A stretch of DNA of 31,203 nt from CAYLHB01 sp041908795 (GCA_041908795.1 JAYRER010000040.1:1-31203); one strand, 5' to 3'; shown: positions 7,634 to 15,949, counted from the stretch's first letter. Notes: generated by a model from the sequence alone, not told the origin. A program made the numbers and translations.

Positions 7634-8164
7634 ATGTCTCCCTTCGTTAGTGCACTCACCACTCTGTTTGCGGCAGGCACTGTACTCCTCCAAGGAGTCA
7701 TTGTGGTGGGCTTCATTGGAACATTTGTGTTTCGTTACCGCTTTCATCCTTTCCTCACACTGCTCGTGGTACGCCACGGGGTCCTCCTCGCGGGAGTACT
7801 CGCGGTGGTGTCCCTCTTTATGTCGCTGTGGTACAGCAAAGTGGTGGGGCTTCCCGTCTGCGAACTTTGTTGGTACGCACGAACCATGATGTATCCACTT
7901 GCATTTCTCCTTCCCATTGCGGCCTACTATCGAGATCAAAGTGTTGCGCGCTACGTAGTTCCACTCGCCTCACTTGGCGCTGCGATCACTCTTCTCCACC
8001 ACCTCTACCAGGTAGGCGCAGTGAGTATTACGAGTTGTGATATTTCCGGTATAAGCTGTGCGACGCGTTATGTGTACGAGTTTGGCTTTGTGACGATGCC
8101 ACTCATGGGGCTTACGGTATTTCTTGCCATCATTCTCCTCACCCTCGCGTCACATCGAGGTTAA
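7634..8164 (+). CDS. DsbB/BdbC-like disulfide bond formation membrane protein
   Basis: A 176-residue polytopic membrane protein with about five hydrophobic segments. The first extracytoplasmic Cys pair is CELCWYAR (Cys76, Cys79), matching the DsbB signature CxLCWYQR. The second pair is Cys135 and Cys142 in a loop before YEFGFVTMPLM, as in BdbC. DsbB proteins pass electrons from a thioredoxin-like oxidase to quinone. Quinone or respiratory genes are not seen here and are often lacking in CPR bacteria, so the final electron acceptor is unclear. The ATG at 7634 lies 2 nt after the thioredoxin-like gene stops; an upstream in-frame start would overlap it. tgt begins 1 nt after the stop. Confidence 0.82.
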   Translation: MSPFVSALTTLFAAGTVLLQGVIVVGFIGTFVFRYRFHPFLTLLVVRHGVLLAGVLAVVSLFMSLWYSKVVGLPVCELCWYARTMMYPLAFLLPIAAYYRDQSVARYVVPLASLGAAITLLHHLYQVGAVSITSCDISGISCATRYVYEFGFVTMPLMGLTVFLAIILLTLASHRG

Positions 8165-8165
8165 C

Positions 8166-9338
8166 ATGGGAGTCGGTGTTTCGTTTGAAGTAATAGCACG
8201 CTCGCGTACCACAAAAGCGCGACGGGGGGTGCTTAAAACACTGCACGGTTCGATCGAAACCCCCGTGTTTGTGGCGGTGGGTACCAAGGCGACCGTAAAG
8301 GGTCTCAAGCCGAGCATGCTTAGGGACTGCGGCATAGAGACCCTTATAGCGAATACCTACCACTTGCACCTTGCTCCGGGCTCAGATGTGATCAAAGAAG
8401 CAGGGGGTCTTCACCGATTCATGGGGTGGGAAGGACCGCTTATGACCGACTCGGGTGGTTTCCAAGTGTTTTCACTGGGTGCCGCCTATGGCAGAACGGT
8501 TTCCAAGGTGACACGCGAAGAGCTTGATGCGGAGACGCGAGTCGCGAGTGTCTACGACGAGGAGGTATCAAGTCAACACAACAAGTTGGCTATCATCGAC
8601 GATGAGGGGGTGACATTCACCTCACACCTCGATGGATCATTGCATCGCTTCACACCTGAGCGATCTGTTGAGCTTCAACATGCATTCGGTGCCGATATTT
8701 TCTTTGCGTTTGATGAGTGCACCGCCGCCGAGGCAAGCTATGAGTACCAACGTGAGGCGATGGAGCGCACGCACAGGTGGGCGCAAAGGAGTTTGTTTGC
8801 GCACCGACAGAACGTCGGGGCAAGTTGGCAAGGTATATTTGGTATTGTGCAAGGTGGTCGTTTCGAAGACTTGCGGAGGGAGAGTGCGCGGACGCTCTCC
8901 ACTTTTGCGTTTGATGGGTACGGCATTGGTGGGAGCTACCAGAAGTTTGACCTCGATACCGCCGTTGGGTGGGTGACAGATGAGTTGCCGCCGGAGAAAC
9001 CTCGTCATCTTCTCGGCATAGGAGAGCCGGAGGATATTGTGCGCGGTATTGAGCAGGGGATAGATTTTTTTGATTGTGTCCAGCCGACGCGACTTGCACG
9101 CACAGGCGTTGCATACGGGCCTGAAGGGGTTAAACTTCAGCTTTCCCAGTCGGCGTACATCAGGGATTTTTCTCCTATTGACTTAAGGTGTGCGTGTGGT
9201 ACGTGTCAAAAACATAGCCGTGCATACCTTTGTCACCTTATGCGTGCACATGAAATGCTCGGTCCCATATTATTAAGCGTTCACAACCTCCACTTTCTAA
9301 ATACGCTTGTAGCACGTGAACGTGAGCGTATTGGATAA
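8166..9338 (+). CDS. tgt: Queuine/preQ1 tRNA-guanine transglycosylase
   Basis: Exchanges guanine-34 of GUN-anticodon tRNAs for a queuosine precursor. The 390-residue TIM-barrel enzyme has MTDSGGFQVFSL with the general base Asp95, the nucleophile Asp303 in FDCVQPTRLARTG, and a zinc site of Cys342, Cys344, Cys347 and His373 (CACGTC ... SVHN). The Met of the usual VMPTR is Gln. About 25-30 residues after the SGGFQVFSL block (107-150) look longer than in the classical enzyme. The ATG at 8166 is preferred over a longer frame inside dsbB; GAGG about 7 nt upstream may act as an SD within this operon. No queuosine synthesis genes are visible, so the base may be salvaged. Confidence 0.95.
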   Translation: MGVGVSFEVIARSRTTKARRGVLKTLHGSIETPVFVAVGTKATVKGLKPSMLRDCGIETLIANTYHLHLAPGSDVIKEAGGLHRFMGWEGPLMTDSGGFQVFSLGAAYGRTVSKVTREELDAETRVASVYDEEVSSQHNKLAIIDDEGVTFTSHLDGSLHRFTPERSVELQHAFGADIFFAFDECTAAEASYEYQREAMERTHRWAQRSLFAHRQNVGASWQGIFGIVQGGRFEDLRRESARTLSTFAFDGYGIGGSYQKFDLDTAVGWVTDELPPEKPRHLLGIGEPEDIVRGIEQGIDFFDCVQPTRLARTGVAYGPEGVKLQLSQSAYIRDFSPIDLRCACGTCQKHSRAYLCHLMRAHEMLGPILLSVHNLHFLNTLVARERERIG

Positions 9339-9345
9339 ACCAAGT

Positions 9346-9372
9346 GCTTAGCTGGGTAACTAGCGGTTTTTT
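9346..9372 (+). terminator. Weak intrinsic terminator after tgt
   Basis: GCTTAG pairs with CTAGC (one bulged T) around the loop CTGGGTAA, followed by GG and six T. The stem is only five pairs, but its place between the tgt stop and the uvrB promoter fits a terminator. Confidence 0.4.
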
Positions 9373-9381
9373 GCGTGCGTG

Positions 9382-9390
9382 TGGTATGGT
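9382..9390 (+). promoter_or_regulatory. Extended -10 of uvrB, 6 nt from ATG
   Basis: TGG-TATGGT is followed by exactly 6 nt and the ATG at 9397. This is leaderless geometry. The upstream in-frame ATG at 9379 would place the hexamer inside the gene. Confidence 0.6.
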
Positions 9391-9396
9391 GCAAGC

Positions 9397-11490
9397 ATGA
9401 AATTTAAGCTTCATGCGCCATTCACTCCTTCAGGTGACCAACCACAAGCAATCTATTCACTCGTTGCGGGGCTTTATGCCGGCAAGCGTCACCAGACTCT
9501 TCTTGGTGCCACAGGCACCGGTAAAACGTTTACGGTCGCGAATGTTATTTCACAACTCAATATACCTACGCTTGTTATCGCACACAACAAGACTCTCGCG
9601 GCACAACTTGCCCAAGAATATCGTGAGTTTTTTCCAAACAACGCTGTTCACTACTTTGTTTCGTACTACGACTTCTATCAGCCGGAAGCATATATGCCGA
9701 TCAGCGATACCTATATTGAGAAAGAGGCAATGATTAATGAAGAAATTGAACGCTTACGTCATGCGTCTACTCAGTCGCTCCTGACTCGGCGTGACACCAT
9801 TGTGGTGGCTTCAGTTTCCTGCATTTATGGTCTCGGGAGCCCTGAAGAGTATCTAAAAGTGAACTTAAAGCTCGCACGTGGAACTCCCTTATTGCGTGCA
9901 GAGTTAACGCGCTCACTTGTCAGAATTCACTTCACTCGGACAGGCGCAGATCTTGAACCGGGGCTTTTTCGCGCACGCGGCAACACAATCGAGGTGATGC
10001 CAGTATCGGAGCGTACGATATACCGCTTCACCCTCGATGCCCGCTCGATTTTGCGAATCGAGGAGCTTGACCCAATTTCCAGAGTGATTCGCAAGGAGCA
10101 TGAAAGCGTGTTCATTTTTCCTGCGAAGCATTTTATAACACCTGAACATGAACGCATGCGCGCGATCGCAGATATCAAGGCTGAGCTTGCAGCACGCCTC
10201 AAAGAGCTTGAGAAGCAGGGTAAGGTGCTCGAGCATGAGCGCCTCAAACGCAGGACGAACCACGACCTCGCTCTCATTCGCGAGGTAGGGTACTGCAACG
10301 GTATAGAAAACTACTCCCGTCATTTTGATGGGCGCATGAAGGGGGAGCCTCCCCACACACTACTTTCGTACTTTCCCCACCTCGCGGACGGCACTCCCGA
10401 TTTTCTCACCGTTATCGATGAGTCTCACGTTACCGTCCCACAACTTGGTGGCATGTACGCTGGTGACAAAAGTCGCAAAGAGACACTCGTGTTGCATGGT
10501 TTCCGTCTCCCTTCAGCACTCGACAATCGTCCACTCACGTTCACTGAATTCTCTGCACGCGTGGGACAGACCATTTATACCTCGGCAACGCCCGGCACGT
10601 ATGAGCTTGCCGAAAGTCGAAAAGAGGGACCTCTTGTTGAACAAATTATCAGACCCACAGGACTTCTCGATCCTGTGCTCGAGCTTCGACCAGTTGTCTC
10701 ACGCAAGGGATACCAAGGTCAGGTACATGATTTTATTGAAGAGGCAAGCAAAGTGAAAAAGCGTGGCGAGCGTGCGCTTGTCACCACACTCACTAAGCGT
10801 ATGGCGGAGGACCTCGCCGTGTTCTTAAAAAAGAAAGGCGTACTCGCAGAGTATCTCCACAGCGATGTAAAGACTATTGATCGCATTGAGCTTCTATCAA
10901 AATTTCGTAGAGGTGAATTTGATGTACTTGTTGGCGTCAATCTCCTTCGCGAAGGCCTCGATCTCCCCGAGGTATCGCTCGTGGGTATACTCGACGCAGA
11001 CAAAGAGGGTTTTTTGCGTTCGGAAACATCACTCATTCAGACGATCGGTCGTGCGGCTCGTAATGTGAACGGACGTGTCGTTCTTTATGCGGACGAGTTG
11101 ACCCGGAGCATGAAGCACGCCATGCACGAGACAGAACGCAGGCGTGCGGTGCAAGTCGCGTACAATAAGAAATACGGTATTACTCCCACCACAATCCACA
11201 AGGCTATAAAAGATATAGCTGATGAACTGCGTAGCGAGCATGAGAAAGCAGTTCAACAACTCTACACAATGGATCGTGAGTCATACCTAAAAAACCCACG
11301 TATGGTGCTTAAAGAAAAAAACAAACAATTGAACGACGCGGTACGACGACTCGACTTTGAAACTGCAGCACTTTTACGTGATGAGATTCATGCGTTCGAA
11401 AGCACCATCGGGAACGAAGCTCCTAGCTCTTCTTTGTCTGAAGGTGTGCGATTGAAAAGTACGCCATCAAAAAAAGTACGCCGGAAATAG
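9397..11490 (+). CDS. uvrB: Excinuclease ABC subunit B
   Basis: The DNA-damage verification helicase of nucleotide excision repair. The 697-residue protein begins MKFKLHAPFTPSGDQPQAI, the normal UvrB start. It shows Walker A GATGTGKTF, the beta-hairpin region YYDFYQPEAYMP that clamps the damaged strand, the DESHV box, helicase motifs V/VI (GVNLLREGLDLPE, TIGRAARN) and a C-terminal UVR motif (LNDAVRRLDFETAALLRDEI) for UvrC/UvrA contact. It is full length. A start six codons upstream (9379) is possible on paper, but it precedes and includes the -10 hexamer. Its last 68 bp overlap a convergent small membrane protein gene. uvrA and uvrC follow on the same strand. Confidence 0.97.
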   Translation: MKFKLHAPFTPSGDQPQAIYSLVAGLYAGKRHQTLLGATGTGKTFTVANVISQLNIPTLVIAHNKTLAAQLAQEYREFFPNNAVHYFVSYYDFYQPEAYMPISDTYIEKEAMINEEIERLRHASTQSLLTRRDTIVVASVSCIYGLGSPEEYLKVNLKLARGTPLLRAELTRSLVRIHFTRTGADLEPGLFRARGNTIEVMPVSERTIYRFTLDARSILRIEELDPISRVIRKEHESVFIFPAKHFITPEHERMRAIADIKAELAARLKELEKQGKVLEHERLKRRTNHDLALIREVGYCNGIENYSRHFDGRMKGEPPHTLLSYFPHLADGTPDFLTVIDESHVTVPQLGGMYAGDKSRKETLVLHGFRLPSALDNRPLTFTEFSARVGQTIYTSATPGTYELAESRKEGPLVEQIIRPTGLLDPVLELRPVVSRKGYQGQVHDFIEEASKVKKRGERALVTTLTKRMAEDLAVFLKKKGVLAEYLHSDVKTIDRIELLSKFRRGEFDVLVGVNLLREGLDLPEVSLVGILDADKEGFLRSETSLIQTIGRAARNVNGRVVLYADELTRSMKHAMHETERRRAVQVAYNKKYGITPTTIHKAIKDIADELRSEHEKAVQQLYTMDRESYLKNPRMVLKEKNKQLNDAVRRLDFETAALLRDEIHAFESTIGNEAPSSSLSEGVRLKSTPSKKVRRK

Positions 11491-11632
11491 CCCAGCCAAT
11501 TTGGGTCGAGAGGGTGACTCCGCCGAACCTGACATCGAATCCATTAATTGATTGGAGGCCGTAGACCAGTCCCAATCCACCAAAGATGATCGCTGAGACT
11601 ATCGAATAAAAGGGTTGGCGCATATGCAACAT
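11423..11632 (-). CDS. Small two-helix membrane protein, unknown function
   Basis: A 69-residue frame that overlaps the 3' end of uvrB in the opposite direction. It has a short polar start, a hydrophobic segment (about 9-27), a loop SINGFDVRFGGVTLSTQ, a second hydrophobic segment (about 45-63) and a basic tail QTKKS. The amphipathic layout and clean hairpin topology look like a real membrane protein, not chance antisense coding. ATG at 11632 or 11623 could be the start. A minus-strand TATACT lies about 30 nt upstream of the start (plus coordinates near 11664-11669). No family is recognised. Confidence 0.55.
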   Translation of the reverse strand: MLHMRQPFYSIVSAIIFGGLGLVYGLQSINGFDVRFGGVTLSTQIGWAISGVLFLMAYFSIAHLQTKKS

Positions 11633-11698
11633 ACGTAAAAATAGTTACTTACTAAGTGCACCTAGTATAGCGCGGCGGGAACGTCATGTGCCCGTTCT

Positions 11699-11724
11699 CA
11701 ATAAGTGCTGTGGAAAACTTATTG
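11699..11724. promoter_or_regulatory. Inverted repeat operator candidate upstream of uvrA
   Basis: CAATAAGT (11699-11706) and ACTTATTG (11717-11724) are perfect 8-nt inverted half-sites with a 10-nt spacer, about 50 nt before the uvrA ATG. The spacing suits a dimeric regulator. A near-palindrome CTAAGTGCACCTAG at 11652-11665 lies further upstream. Neither half-site resembles the E. coli LexA box. Confidence 0.4.
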
Positions 11725-11773
11725 GGTGTGTTACATTAAGCCGATCCTCGTCAGTGCATAAGGACAAGCTGGT

Positions 11774-14368
11774 ATGTGGGAAAAAATTATAGTTAAAGGA
11801 GCGCGCACACATAATCTTAAGAATGTGTCGGTTGAACTGCCGAGGAACTGCTTGGTTGTGTTTACAGGAATCTCTGGTTCAGGGAAATCATCACTGGCTT
11901 TCGACACAATATTTGCGGAAGGCCAGCGTAGATATGTTGAGTCTCTCTCTGCGTATGCACGTCAATTTCTTAACCAGATGCAGAAGCCAGACGTCGAGGA
12001 GATACAGGGGCTCTCGCCAGCGATTTCAATAGATCAAAAGTCACGTTCAAACAATCCTCGCTCGACAGTCGCCACTATTACAGAGATTTACGATTACCTT
12101 CGTATTCTTTACGCCCGAGTGGGGCATGCGCATTGCCCCTTATGTGGTACGCGCATAGAGAGGCTTTCGGGTGATGAGCTTGAGCGGGCTATCCTTGAGC
12201 GCGTGCATGGACTGCGTGAGAGCACAACACAAAAAAAAGTTTTGGGGGTGGCGTATGATGACCGTAAGGTACGTGTTTGGGCGCCTGTGGTTGTGGGTAG
12301 AAAAGGCGAGTACTACCAACTTTTGTACGACCTTCTCGGTAAAGGGTATGAAAAGGTGCGCATCGATGGTACTGAACACGCACTTCGCGACCGTATTATA
12401 CTCACCAAGACGAAGCGACACGACATTGATGTGCTTATCGATGAATTCTATGTTTCTGAGTTTGTAGGGAGTGGTCAAGATGTACGGGAGCGTTTGAAGG
12501 AAGCGATTGAGGTATCGCTCCATGAGTCGAATGGGCTGGTGAAGCTTGAGGAGCCGGACGGCTCCCTCCACATCTACTCATCACGCTTCATTTGCCCAAA
12601 GGACGGTACAAGTTTCCCTGAGGTGGAGCCACGCCTCTTTTCATTCAATTCCCCGTACGGTGCATGTGCCACTTGTAACGGGCTCGGCATGACAGGATTT
12701 TTTCACCATGAGGTCTGCAGTGCCTGTGGAGGAAAAAGGCTCAGACCTGAGGCACTCTCAGTTTTCCTTAATGGGGGACCAAATGAGGGTAAGAGTATTG
12801 TTGACTTTGTTGCGCTCTCCATCGAGGATGCACGGACATTTGTCCGTTCGCTCACCTTGAGCGAAAAGGAGCGAGAAATTTCGAATGTGTTGCTCAAGGA
12901 AATTGATGCGCGGCTCCAGTTCATGGTGAACGTCGGCATCGAGTACCTCACCCTCGACAGGCGAGCAAACACGCTCTCTGGTGGGGAGGCACAGCGGATC
13001 CGCCTCGCAAGCCAGCTAGGGAGTGGCCTCGTGGGCGCACTTTACGTGCTCGATGAGCCAACCATCGGTCTCCATCAGCGCGATAATGAACGACTCATCA
13101 AGACCTTAACCGCACTTCGCGATCTCGGGAACACCATTATCGTGGTCGAACACGATGAAGACACCATCTTTTCAAGCGACTACATAGTAGATATCGGCCC
13201 TGGGGCGGGAGTGCATGGTGGTGAAGTGGTGGTCGCAGGTTGGCTTGAGAAGTTGCTCACCGCGAAAAAAAACGTTTCAGGCTCCCGTACGCTTGCATAC
13301 CTACGCGGCGAAGAGGCGATTGAAGTGCCGCACGAACGACGAGATGAAGATAAGGGGTGGCTGCGTGTGCGCAACGGTGCCATCTACAATATTAACGGCA
13401 TGAACGCTGATATTCCACTGGGGCGACTCACATGCATCACGGGAGTGTCTGGCTCGGGGAAGTCGTCGTTCATGTATGAAATACTCCACAGGAACCTTCA
13501 GGGCAGGCTGGATCGCGACAAGCGCACGAGCGCGCTTTTCAACTGCTCGAGCTTCACTGGTACAGAGTACCTGTCGAGGGTGATTCTCATTGACCAATCA
13601 CCCATCGGGAGGACACCAAGGAGTAACCCCGCAACGTACACAGGTGCTTTCACCTACATACGTGATCTCTTTGCCGCAACCGATGAAGCAAGGGCGCGTG
13701 GGTGGAGCGCATCGCGTTTCTCCTTTAATGTTCCGGAAAACAGGCGGGGAGGGCGGTGCGAGGCGTGTCAAGGAAACGGTACTATAGCTGTTGAGATGCA
13801 CTTTTTGCCAACGGTATATGTGACATGTGATGTCTGTGGAGGTAAGCGTTTTATGAAAGATACGCTTGAAGTACGATACAAAAATAAGAGTATTTTTGAC
13901 ATCCTTGCGATGTCTGTTGAAGACGCACTTGTGTTCTTCGAGGATATTCCACAGGTTACGGATCGACTCGGTACACTCGCGTCGGTAGGATTGGGATACC
14001 TCGAGCTCGGACAAAGTGCAACAACGCTGTCTGGTGGAGAGGCACAACGGGTCAAGATCGCAAGCGAGCTTTATCGTCCTCATGTGCAGAAAACCGTATA
14101 CCTCCTCGATGAACCAACTATCGGTCTCCACTATGATGACGTGAAAAAGCTCCTAGAGATACTCAACACGTTGGTGGTGCGGGGCAATACAGTGGTGGTT
14201 ATTGAACACACAATGGATGTGGTGAAGTGTGCAGACTGGATTATTGACATTGGACCTGAGGGTGGTGTGGGGGGAGGTAGGGTGGTGGTGCAGGGTACGC
14301 CAGAGGAGGTAGCACGGTGCAAGGAGTCGCACACAGGCACATACCTCAAACGTGTGTTAAAAAGGTAG
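11774..14368 (+). CDS. uvrA: Excinuclease ABC subunit A
   Basis: The DNA-damage sensor ATPase of nucleotide excision repair. The 864-residue protein has two ABC modules. Module one has Walker A GISGSGKSS (about 31-39), the zinc-type CPLC element, a CATCNGLG/CSACGGKRL zinc module, the signature LSGGEAQRIRLASQ and VLDEPTIGLHQRD. Module two has Walker A GVSGSGKSS, CEACQGNG/CDVCGGKRF zinc Cys pairs, LSGGEAQRVKIASE and LLDEPTIGLHYDD. It is slightly shorter than typical UvrA (about 940), probably through trimmed insertion domains. Unlike most genes here it has an SD-like AAGGA 9 nt before the ATG and therefore a leader that holds the 11699-11724 inverted repeat upstream. Confidence 0.97.
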   Translation: MWEKIIVKGARTHNLKNVSVELPRNCLVVFTGISGSGKSSLAFDTIFAEGQRRYVESLSAYARQFLNQMQKPDVEEIQGLSPAISIDQKSRSNNPRSTVATITEIYDYLRILYARVGHAHCPLCGTRIERLSGDELERAILERVHGLRESTTQKKVLGVAYDDRKVRVWAPVVVGRKGEYYQLLYDLLGKGYEKVRIDGTEHALRDRIILTKTKRHDIDVLIDEFYVSEFVGSGQDVRERLKEAIEVSLHESNGLVKLEEPDGSLHIYSSRFICPKDGTSFPEVEPRLFSFNSPYGACATCNGLGMTGFFHHEVCSACGGKRLRPEALSVFLNGGPNEGKSIVDFVALSIEDARTFVRSLTLSEKEREISNVLLKEIDARLQFMVNVGIEYLTLDRRANTLSGGEAQRIRLASQLGSGLVGALYVLDEPTIGLHQRDNERLIKTLTALRDLGNTIIVVEHDEDTIFSSDYIVDIGPGAGVHGGEVVVAGWLEKLLTAKKNVSGSRTLAYLRGEEAIEVPHERRDEDKGWLRVRNGAIYNINGMNADIPLGRLTCITGVSGSGKSSFMYEILHRNLQGRLDRDKRTSALFNCSSFTGTEYLSRVILIDQSPIGRTPRSNPATYTGAFTYIRDLFAATDEARARGWSASRFSFNVPENRRGGRCEACQGNGTIAVEMHFLPTVYVTCDVCGGKRFMKDTLEVRYKNKSIFDILAMSVEDALVFFEDIPQVTDRLGTLASVGLGYLELGQSATTLSGGEAQRVKIASELYRPHVQKTVYLLDEPTIGLHYDDVKKLLEILNTLVVRGNTVVVIEHTMDVVKCADWIIDIGPEGGVGGGRVVVQGTPEEVARCKESHTGTYLKRVLKR

Positions 14369-14389
14369 GCGGGGTGTCTTTTCCCCGCC
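14358..14389 (-). terminator. Intrinsic terminator for the minus-strand small Cys-rich gene (possibly two-way)
   Basis: GGCGGGG (14368-14374) and CCCCGCC (14383-14389) form a 7-bp GC stem with an 8-nt loop. On the minus strand it is followed by TACCTTTTT, giving a T-run; on the plus strand no T-run follows. It therefore best terminates a minus-strand transcript, and it sits 17 nt past the stop of the 14406-14630 gene. Confidence 0.6.
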
Positions 14390-14405
14390 AGATCCCATAA
14401 GGTGG

Positions 14406-14630
14406 TCAGTGGTTGTCGGTTCCACCAAACCGTGCCTCACACGCCGTACGGTCTTTGCAGACCAGCATCGGGTTATCGCCAATTGTGTTACATACCCACC
14501 TTGCCCTTTCAGGTGTGAGCACAATGGAACATCTCACACAAAGCATTTCGCCAGACGACCGGGTAAAGGGTAACTCATACTGCTCTTCCATGACCGCACC
14601 ATTTTCTGTTTCGTAGGTAGCATACCCCAT
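14406..14630 (-). CDS. Small Cys-rich protein, putative zinc-binding, unknown function
   Basis: With the ATG at 14630 it has 74 residues; an internal ATG at 14591 would give 61. The C-terminal half holds five Cys: CVRC (31-34), Cys47, Cys58 and Cys64, spaced like a small zinc-binding knuckle. The acidic N-terminal half (TENGAVMEEQYELPF) is protein-like. It lies between uvrA and uvrC on the opposite strand, starting 4 nt from the uvrC start, and is followed by a hairpin with a T-run in its own direction. That terminator is the main support that it is expressed. No family is recognised. The longer upstream frame is antisense to uvrC and is not used. Confidence 0.5.
   Translation of the reverse strand: MGYATYETENGAVMEEQYELPFTRSSGEMLCVRCSIVLTPERARWVCNTIGDNPMLVCKDRTACEARFGGTDNH
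14618..14626 (+). promoter_or_regulatory. Weak -10 element of uvrC, 7 nt from ATG
   Basis: TAG-CATACC ends 7 nt before the uvrC ATG, with the same spacing as pth. The hexamer departs from consensus at both ends, so this is tentative. Confidence 0.35.
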
Positions 14631-14633
14631 CGT

Positions 14634-15884
14634 ATGAAAAAAGACCATGTATCGGTAAAAAAACTTCCCACCTCCGCCGGTGTGTACCTCTTTCTCGGGA
14701 GAAAACGTGAGGTGCTGTATGTCGGGAAAGCCACGTCGCTCCGCGATAGGGTACGCTCGTATTTTGCGTACGACCTCACAGAGACCCGCGGGGTGCACAT
14801 CCGCGACATGGTGGAGAAGGCGAGTCGCGTCGAGTACCGTACGACCGACTCAGTGCTCGAGGCGCTCGTACTCGAAGCACACCTCATCAAGGAACTCAAG
14901 CCGCGCTACAACACTCGAGACAAGGATGACAAAAGCTTTAACTACTTGGTGGTGACTACACACGAAGCGTGGCCGCGTCTTCTCACAGTGCGCGGTAAGG
15001 ACCTCGCACGCACTCTCGAAACACTTGGTCCAAAAGAGGAGCGTACAAGAGGTGTGATACCTGTCTACGGACCATTTGTACACGCGAGTCAGTTCAAAGA
15101 GGCACTTAGGCTCATTCGCAGTATCTTTCCTTATTATGACACCAAAGAGCCCGTCAACCTGCTCCTGACTCGGAGTGACAAAAAACTAACCTTTAATCGT
15201 AGTATCGGCGTGTACCCATCTGTTGAGGTTGATGAAAAAAGTTATGGAAAAAACATACTCCACATTCGTATGTTTTTTGAAGGCAAAAAGAAAACGCTCG
15301 TACGCTCACTCGAGCGAGCCATGCATGCGGCCGCAAAAAATAAAAGATTCGAGGAGGCAGGGGAGTATAAGCGACAGTTGTTTGCACTACGTCACATTGA
15401 GGATGTGTCCTTGATCAAGAAAGAGGTGAGTCAAAATACAGCAAAAGGATTTCGAATTGAAGCGTATGACGTTGCACACTTTCAGGGCAAGGCCATGGTG
15501 GGTGTGTGTGTGGTGTTTGAAGATGGCGAGCCGGTGAAAGCCGCGTACCGCACATTTACCATTCGCGGACTTGAAAAGGCAAATGATATTGCCGCCCTCA
15601 CACAGGTACTCATGAGGCGCCTTGCACATACTGAGTGGCCACTCCCCAAGCTTATGGTAGTGGATGGGGGAATTGCACAACTTAGGGCGGCAGAGCGTGC
15701 ACTCGGGGCGCATGGCTACGAAATTTCCACTGTGGCAGTAACAAAAGATGCACAACATCGCCCCAAGCTTGTACGAGGCAGTTCTTTACTGCGGGTAGAG
15801 CACCAAGGGACCATTCTCGCTGCGAATGCGGAAGCGCATCGGTTCTCACTATCGCGTTATCGTAGAAAAAATAGAATTTCATGA
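14634..15884 (+). CDS. uvrC: Excinuclease ABC subunit C, short form without the HhH domain
   Basis: The dual-incision nuclease of nucleotide excision repair. At 416 residues it is much shorter than the usual 600. It has the GIY-YIG nuclease (GVYLFLGRKREVLYVGKA, 16-33), a UVR motif (about 230-265) and the RNase H-like 5' nuclease with all four expected acidic/His residues: Asp279, Asp318, Asp344 and His402. It stops at RYRRKNRIS, just after the RNase H-like domain, so the tandem helix-hairpin-helix DNA-binding domain is missing. The Cys cluster normally between GIY-YIG and UVR (CLxYxIGxCxxPC) reads LTFNRSIGVYPS, without Cys. Both changes look like lineage reduction, since the frame is intact and the active sites are preserved. 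It ends the uvrB-A-C cluster. Confidence 0.93.
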   Translation: MKKDHVSVKKLPTSAGVYLFLGRKREVLYVGKATSLRDRVRSYFAYDLTETRGVHIRDMVEKASRVEYRTTDSVLEALVLEAHLIKELKPRYNTRDKDDKSFNYLVVTTHEAWPRLLTVRGKDLARTLETLGPKEERTRGVIPVYGPFVHASQFKEALRLIRSIFPYYDTKEPVNLLLTRSDKKLTFNRSIGVYPSVEVDEKSYGKNILHIRMFFEGKKKTLVRSLERAMHAAAKNKRFEEAGEYKRQLFALRHIEDVSLIKKEVSQNTAKGFRIEAYDVAHFQGKAMVGVCVVFEDGEPVKAAYRTFTIRGLEKANDIAALTQVLMRRLAHTEWPLPKLMVVDGGIAQLRAAERALGAHGYEISTVAVTKDAQHRPKLVRGSSLLRVEHQGTILAANAEAHRFSLSRYRRKNRIS

Positions 15885-15937
15885 CGTTCCAATGAAACGT
15901 GCGCACACGTCCACCGTTTGCATGAAGTTAATTGGTG

Positions 15938-15943
15938 TATACT
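15938..15943 (+). promoter_or_regulatory. -10 element of ddl, 6 nt from ATG
   Basis: TATACT is followed by exactly 6 nt and the ATG at 15950. A GTG-type extension of the frame from 15932 would place this hexamer in coding sequence, which supports the later start. Confidence 0.6.
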
Positions 15944-15949
15944 GTCGCT

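Noticed and set aside
14413..14616. 67-residue plus-strand frame between uvrA and uvrC
   Set aside because: Overlaps the minus-strand Cys-rich frame, has no promoter or SD and no T-run terminator on its strand.
15889..15905. ACGTT/AACGT hairpin after uvrC as a terminator
   Set aside because: Short stem without a T-run on the plus strand.
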